Assembly (NCBI GenBank): GCA_029261905.1 | Contig: JAJDAM010000440.1 | Coordinates: 1 to 9,159 of the forward strand | DNA length: 9,159 bases | DNA from: Deltaproteobacteria bacterium | GTDB lineage: Bacteria > Myxococcota_A > UBA9160 > SMWR01 | Direction: 5' to 3' | In this document: piece after piece, positions 6,947 to 9,159 of the stretch | How the letters are laid out: each line of letters starts with the position of its first letter | Numbering within the stretch: position 1 is the stretch's first letter | Program-made: the position numbers and the translations under genes | Notes under the pieces: generated by a model | What the model was told of the DNA's origin: nothing | Seen by the model: the letters and a program-made list of their open reading frames with translations, nothing else | The model's database searches: none

Positions 6947-6965
6947 GTCGGTTGCGAGTCGGCCA

Positions 6966-7415
6966 TCACGTTCCGAGTTCGCTCCAGTCTTCGAGGATGT
7001 AGAGATTGACGCGCCCGTCCGCCAGCACCTCGCCCTCGGAATTTCGGATTTGGCCGTCGAACGCGACGAGACCCTTCTCGCCGTGGTGATGCCGCGCTGT
7101 GACTTCGAGCGGCGAATCGGCTTCGAAGCGTTCCGCGTGCAATCGAAGCCGACGTGTGCCGAGCAGCAGCCCGGGACGGGGCGATTCGCCCCGCTCGCGT
7201 GCCGCGAGCCCACCATGTACCGCCGCGCATTGCGCGATGTACTCGAGGCTGAGCCAGCTCGGCACGGATCCCTGCGCGTCGGCGAACAGCGTGCTCTGGT
7301 TCACGTCGACCCGGCAGGTGGTGAAACCCGGCGCGTGCTCGATCACGCGATCGAGCAGCGACATCGGCTCCGAATGCGGGATCAATTCGGAGATGGGGGG
7401 GAACTCGGGGCTCAC
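6966..7415 (-). CDS. 3-hydroxyacyl-ACP dehydratase, hotdog fold, COG4706/ApeP-like, 149 aa
   Basis: The protein starts S-E-L-I-P-H-S-E-P-M-S-L-L-D-R-V (residues 9-24), the FabZ-like opening of hotdog dehydratases, and has V-P-S-W-L-S-L-E-Y-I-A-Q (51-62) on the central helix, with Glu58 placed like the acidic active-site residue. The G-H-F-P motif of FabZ is absent, as I recall for the COG4706 type found in aryl-polyene clusters. It should remove water from 3-hydroxyacyl-ACP to form the conjugated double bonds, directly before the FabG-like reductase in gene order. The start is GTG at 7415; its GTGA shares four bases with the stop of the glycosyltransferase/acyltransferase gene, a classic coupling junction. 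A longer frame to 7472 exists but would overlap that gene deeply. It might act with a second dehydratase, perhaps the gene whose end is seen at 9085-9159. Confidence 0.85.
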   Translation of the reverse strand: MSPEFPPISELIPHSEPMSLLDRVIEHAPGFTTCRVDVNQSTLFADAQGSVPSWLSLEYIAQCAAVHGGLAARERGESPRPGLLLGTRRLRLHAERFEADSPLEVTARHHHGEKGLVAFDGQIRNSEGEVLADGRVNLYILEDWSELGT

Positions 7416-9088
7416 GGCTCCGCGCCCCAGAACTCGAAAAAATTGAACCACTCGAGCGGGTACTGCTCGCAATACGTCTCGAGAATGGAGATGTACTGCC
7501 CCATCAATTCCTGCGCGCGGTTTTCGCGCTCATCGCGTCGGATGCGGCCGGCGTCGCGCAGTGGACGCAACACCGTCTGGTAGCGGGCCGTCCCGGTACG
7601 AACGCACATCGCCATCAGCACCGGGCAGCCAAGGGTTCCGGCCAACAGGAACGGGCCCATCGGGAATCGGGCCGTCTTGCCGAGGAAGCTCGCATCGGCG
7701 GCGCGTACACCGGGGCCGGGGGCGACACGGTCGGCCAGGATGACGACGAATTCGCCCCGGTCGATGCAGGCTTTGATCTGGAAGGCGGCGTTGACCGAAT
7801 GGGGATCCAACGAGATCGCACGAATGTGTACGTCGGGACTGATCGAGTCGAAGAACTGGTTCACGCGCTCCGCGTTCTGGTAGTAGACGACGACGTTTAC
7901 GGCCAGATCGTACTCGCGACTCAGAAACCACAGCATCTCGTAGCTTCCCAGATGAGCGCCCAACAACAGCGCACCACGGCCCTGCTCGGCCAACTCGAAG
8001 ATCTTCTCGCTCCCGTCGTGGTCGACGTGGTAGCTGTCGAGTGCACCGCCCCACACGACCAGTCGATCGTAGATGCCGACTGCGAACGAGTGAATGTGGC
8101 GCAGCACCATCAGCCGTCCGGGAGGTCGCCCAAGCGATTCTCGGCCCGATGGAGACGCCCAGATTCGATCCAGGTACTGCCGCGATCCGCGACCCACCGC
8201 GCGGTGGAACAGATAGAAATAGATCGCGATGCCCCACAGCATGCCCTGCATCGGCCGGCGTCCGAAGGTCTCGTGGAACCACGCGCCAAATCGCAGCGCG
8301 CCGGCCGTGCCGCGTTCCGCCATCCGCATCCAATCGGTCGGGCGCGGATCGGTTTGCGGCCGGATCTTGCCGAGCAGCCATCCCGGAGATCGCACCAGCA
8401 TCCCCAACAACGCTCTCGAATAGACGCCCGACATTCTCACGTTGTCGGCCACCATGTCGAAGTGTGACAATCCCCCCTCGTTGTAGACGACGCGAGTGGG
8501 CACGTTGCGAACCGGGACACCGGCCCAATGCAGCCGGATCACCAGGTTCGGGTCGAACTCCATGTGATCGCCCAGATCGGTTTCGTCGAGGAGTTCGACC
8601 GTCGCAGCCAGTGGGACGCCGCGAAAGCCACACAACGGGTCGGAAACATCGAACGAGAGCGTTGCCGCCCACACCATCGCGCGTGAAAGTTGGCGTCCAT
8701 ACAAACGGCCCTTGGGAACGGTTTCGTCGAAGACCGGTGTACCGAGCACCAACGCCTCGGGGTCTTCTCGGATCGCTTCGATGAACTGCGGCACATCCGA
8801 GGCGTCGTGTTGCCCATCGGCGTCGAGTTGGATCGCGTGGCTGAAACCGCGGTCGAGCGCGAACCGATACCCAGTCGTGAGGGCTGCTCCACGGCCGCCG
8901 TTGCGATCCCGGTGGTAGACCTCGACCCAGGGGCAATCCTTCTCGGCCGCGTCGAGGACTGCGCGCGTCTCCGAGTCGCTCCCGTCGTCGACCACGAGAC
9001 ACGGCAGCCCGAATTCCGCGAGGCCGTCCAGCACGCCGCGGATTTCGTCCTTGTGATCGTAGATCGGTATCAATAGACAGGGGTTCAA
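7412..9088 (-). CDS. Glycosyltransferase family 2 / LpxL-type acyltransferase fusion, 558 aa
   Basis: Residues 1 to about 240 are a GT2 domain: L-I-P-I-Y (6-10), V-V-D-D-G-S (32-37), and D-A-D-G-Q-H-D (89-95) for metal/nucleotide-sugar binding. Residues about 270-558 are an LpxL/HtrB-type acyltransferase with the H-x4-E motif at His379-Glu384 (G-A-H-L-G-S-Y-E). Such a two-domain protein is a hallmark of aryl-polyene clusters and is thought to attach the polyene chain to a lipid or sugar anchor at the inner membrane; donor and acceptor here are unknown. A hydrophobic stretch near 281-294 may anchor it. Start: TTG at 9088 is preferred over TTG at 9109, because GGAGAG lies five bases upstream and TTGA overlaps the previous stop by four bases, the same arrangement as at the next gene. 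The stop overlaps the dehydratase GTG. Confidence 0.9.
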   Translation of the reverse strand: MNPCLLIPIYDHKDEIRGVLDGLAEFGLPCLVVDDGSDSETRAVLDAAEKDCPWVEVYHRDRNGGRGAALTTGYRFALDRGFSHAIQLDADGQHDASDVPQFIEAIREDPEALVLGTPVFDETVPKGRLYGRQLSRAMVWAATLSFDVSDPLCGFRGVPLAATVELLDETDLGDHMEFDPNLVIRLHWAGVPVRNVPTRVVYNEGGLSHFDMVADNVRMSGVYSRALLGMLVRSPGWLLGKIRPQTDPRPTDWMRMAERGTAGALRFGAWFHETFGRRPMQGMLWGIAIYFYLFHRAVGRGSRQYLDRIWASPSGRESLGRPPGRLMVLRHIHSFAVGIYDRLVVWGGALDSYHVDHDGSEKIFELAEQGRGALLLGAHLGSYEMLWFLSREYDLAVNVVVYYQNAERVNQFFDSISPDVHIRAISLDPHSVNAAFQIKACIDRGEFVVILADRVAPGPGVRAADASFLGKTARFPMGPFLLAGTLGCPVLMAMCVRTGTARYQTVLRPLRDAGRIRRDERENRAQELMGQYISILETYCEQYPLEWFNFFEFWGAEP

Positions 9089-9159
9089 TCCGGCTCTCCG
9101 AGGCGCCAACGTCCGGTGGCAAAGGTACGCCCGCCGTCGGTCAGGCGAAAGCGGATCGG
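9085..9159 (-). CDS. C-terminal end of an upstream gene, possibly an ApeI-like hotdog dehydratase (partial)
   Basis: A minus-strand frame enters at the window edge and runs 24 codons to TGA at 9085, sharing four bases with the TTG start of the next gene. The residues (I-R-F-R-L-T-D-G-G-R-T-F-A-T-G-R-W-R-L) alternate as two beta strands joined by a D-G-G turn, which resembles the final hairpin of a hotdog dehydratase or thioesterase. Gene order in aryl-polyene clusters, where a second dehydratase often precedes the glycosyltransferase/acyltransferase, agrees. With so few residues the product is a guess, but that the frame is coding is supported by the coupled stop/start and by the RBS inside it. 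Confidence 0.55.
   Translation of the reverse strand, partial: PIRFRLTDGGRTFATGRWRLGEPD
9094..9099 (-). promoter_or_regulatory. Ribosome binding site deciding the TTG start of the GT/acyltransferase
   Basis: GGAGAG on the minus strand ends five bases before TTG at 9088. It lies within the last codons of the upstream gene and favours that rare start over the TTG at 9109, which lacks a comparable site. Confidence 0.6.

Noticed and set aside
6935..7216. Upstream extension of the FabG-like frame
   Set aside because: It would overlap the dehydratase gene; AGGAG directly before the ATG at 6934 marks the real start and FabG proteins are about 245 residues.
1..9159. tRNA, rRNA, CRISPR arrays, insertion sequences, att sites
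   Set aside because: None seen: no spaced repeats, no transposase frame, no terminal inverted repeats, and almost all of the window is occupied by tightly packed genes.

Overview
The window is GC-rich bacterial DNA in which every supportable gene lies on the minus strand, so transcription runs from right (9159) to left (1). Hotdog dehydratases, an LpxL-type acyltransferase domain and a COG4648-type membrane protein suggest a Gram-negative bacterium that puts a lipid-linked product in its envelope. The GC-rich style and the sulfatase/P450 content would suit a Myxococcota- or 'deltaproteobacteria'-like lineage. That placement is a guess, because there is no marker gene.

Region 9159-3911 is the end of an aryl-polyene-type (APE / xanthomonadin / flexirubin-like) type II fatty-acid/polyketide operon. 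In order of transcription it holds: the last 24 residues of an upstream gene (possibly a second hotdog dehydratase); a fused family 2 glycosyltransferase + LpxL/HtrB-type acyltransferase; a COG4706-type 3-hydroxyacyl-ACP dehydratase; a FabG-type 3-oxoacyl-ACP reductase; a flavin-dependent halogenase-like oxidoreductase with an intact WxWxIP motif; and a COG4648-type membrane protein. Most of these genes overlap by 1-14 nt and several start at TTG or GTG, which points to strong translational coupling. The ketosynthases, acyl carrier proteins, aryl-CoA/AMP ligase and MMPL exporter expected in such a cluster are not here and would lie beyond 9159.

Region 3875-465 continues the same transcription unit with two genes that are not part of the standard APE set: a cytochrome P450 with an extra N-terminal helical, ferritin-like domain of about 160 residues, and a sulfatase-family enzyme with no signal peptide and an atypical nucleophile motif (C-S-M-S-R). 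After a 148-bp gap containing 12-bp tandem repeats and a possible promoter comes the start of a BtrH-family protein (1-316, cut by the window edge). In butirosin biosynthesis that family moves an acyl group from a carrier protein to an amine.

Read together, the likely job of the locus is to build an aryl-polyene-like acyl chain on a carrier protein, reduce and dehydrate it, possibly halogenate and oxidise it, join it to a lipid or sugar, and perhaps further process or transfer it with the sulfatase and BtrH-like enzymes. The combination of P450 fusion, halogenase, sulfatase and BtrH-like protein on an APE backbone is the most unusual part. The pathway assignment rests on family recognition and gene order; the product is inference.
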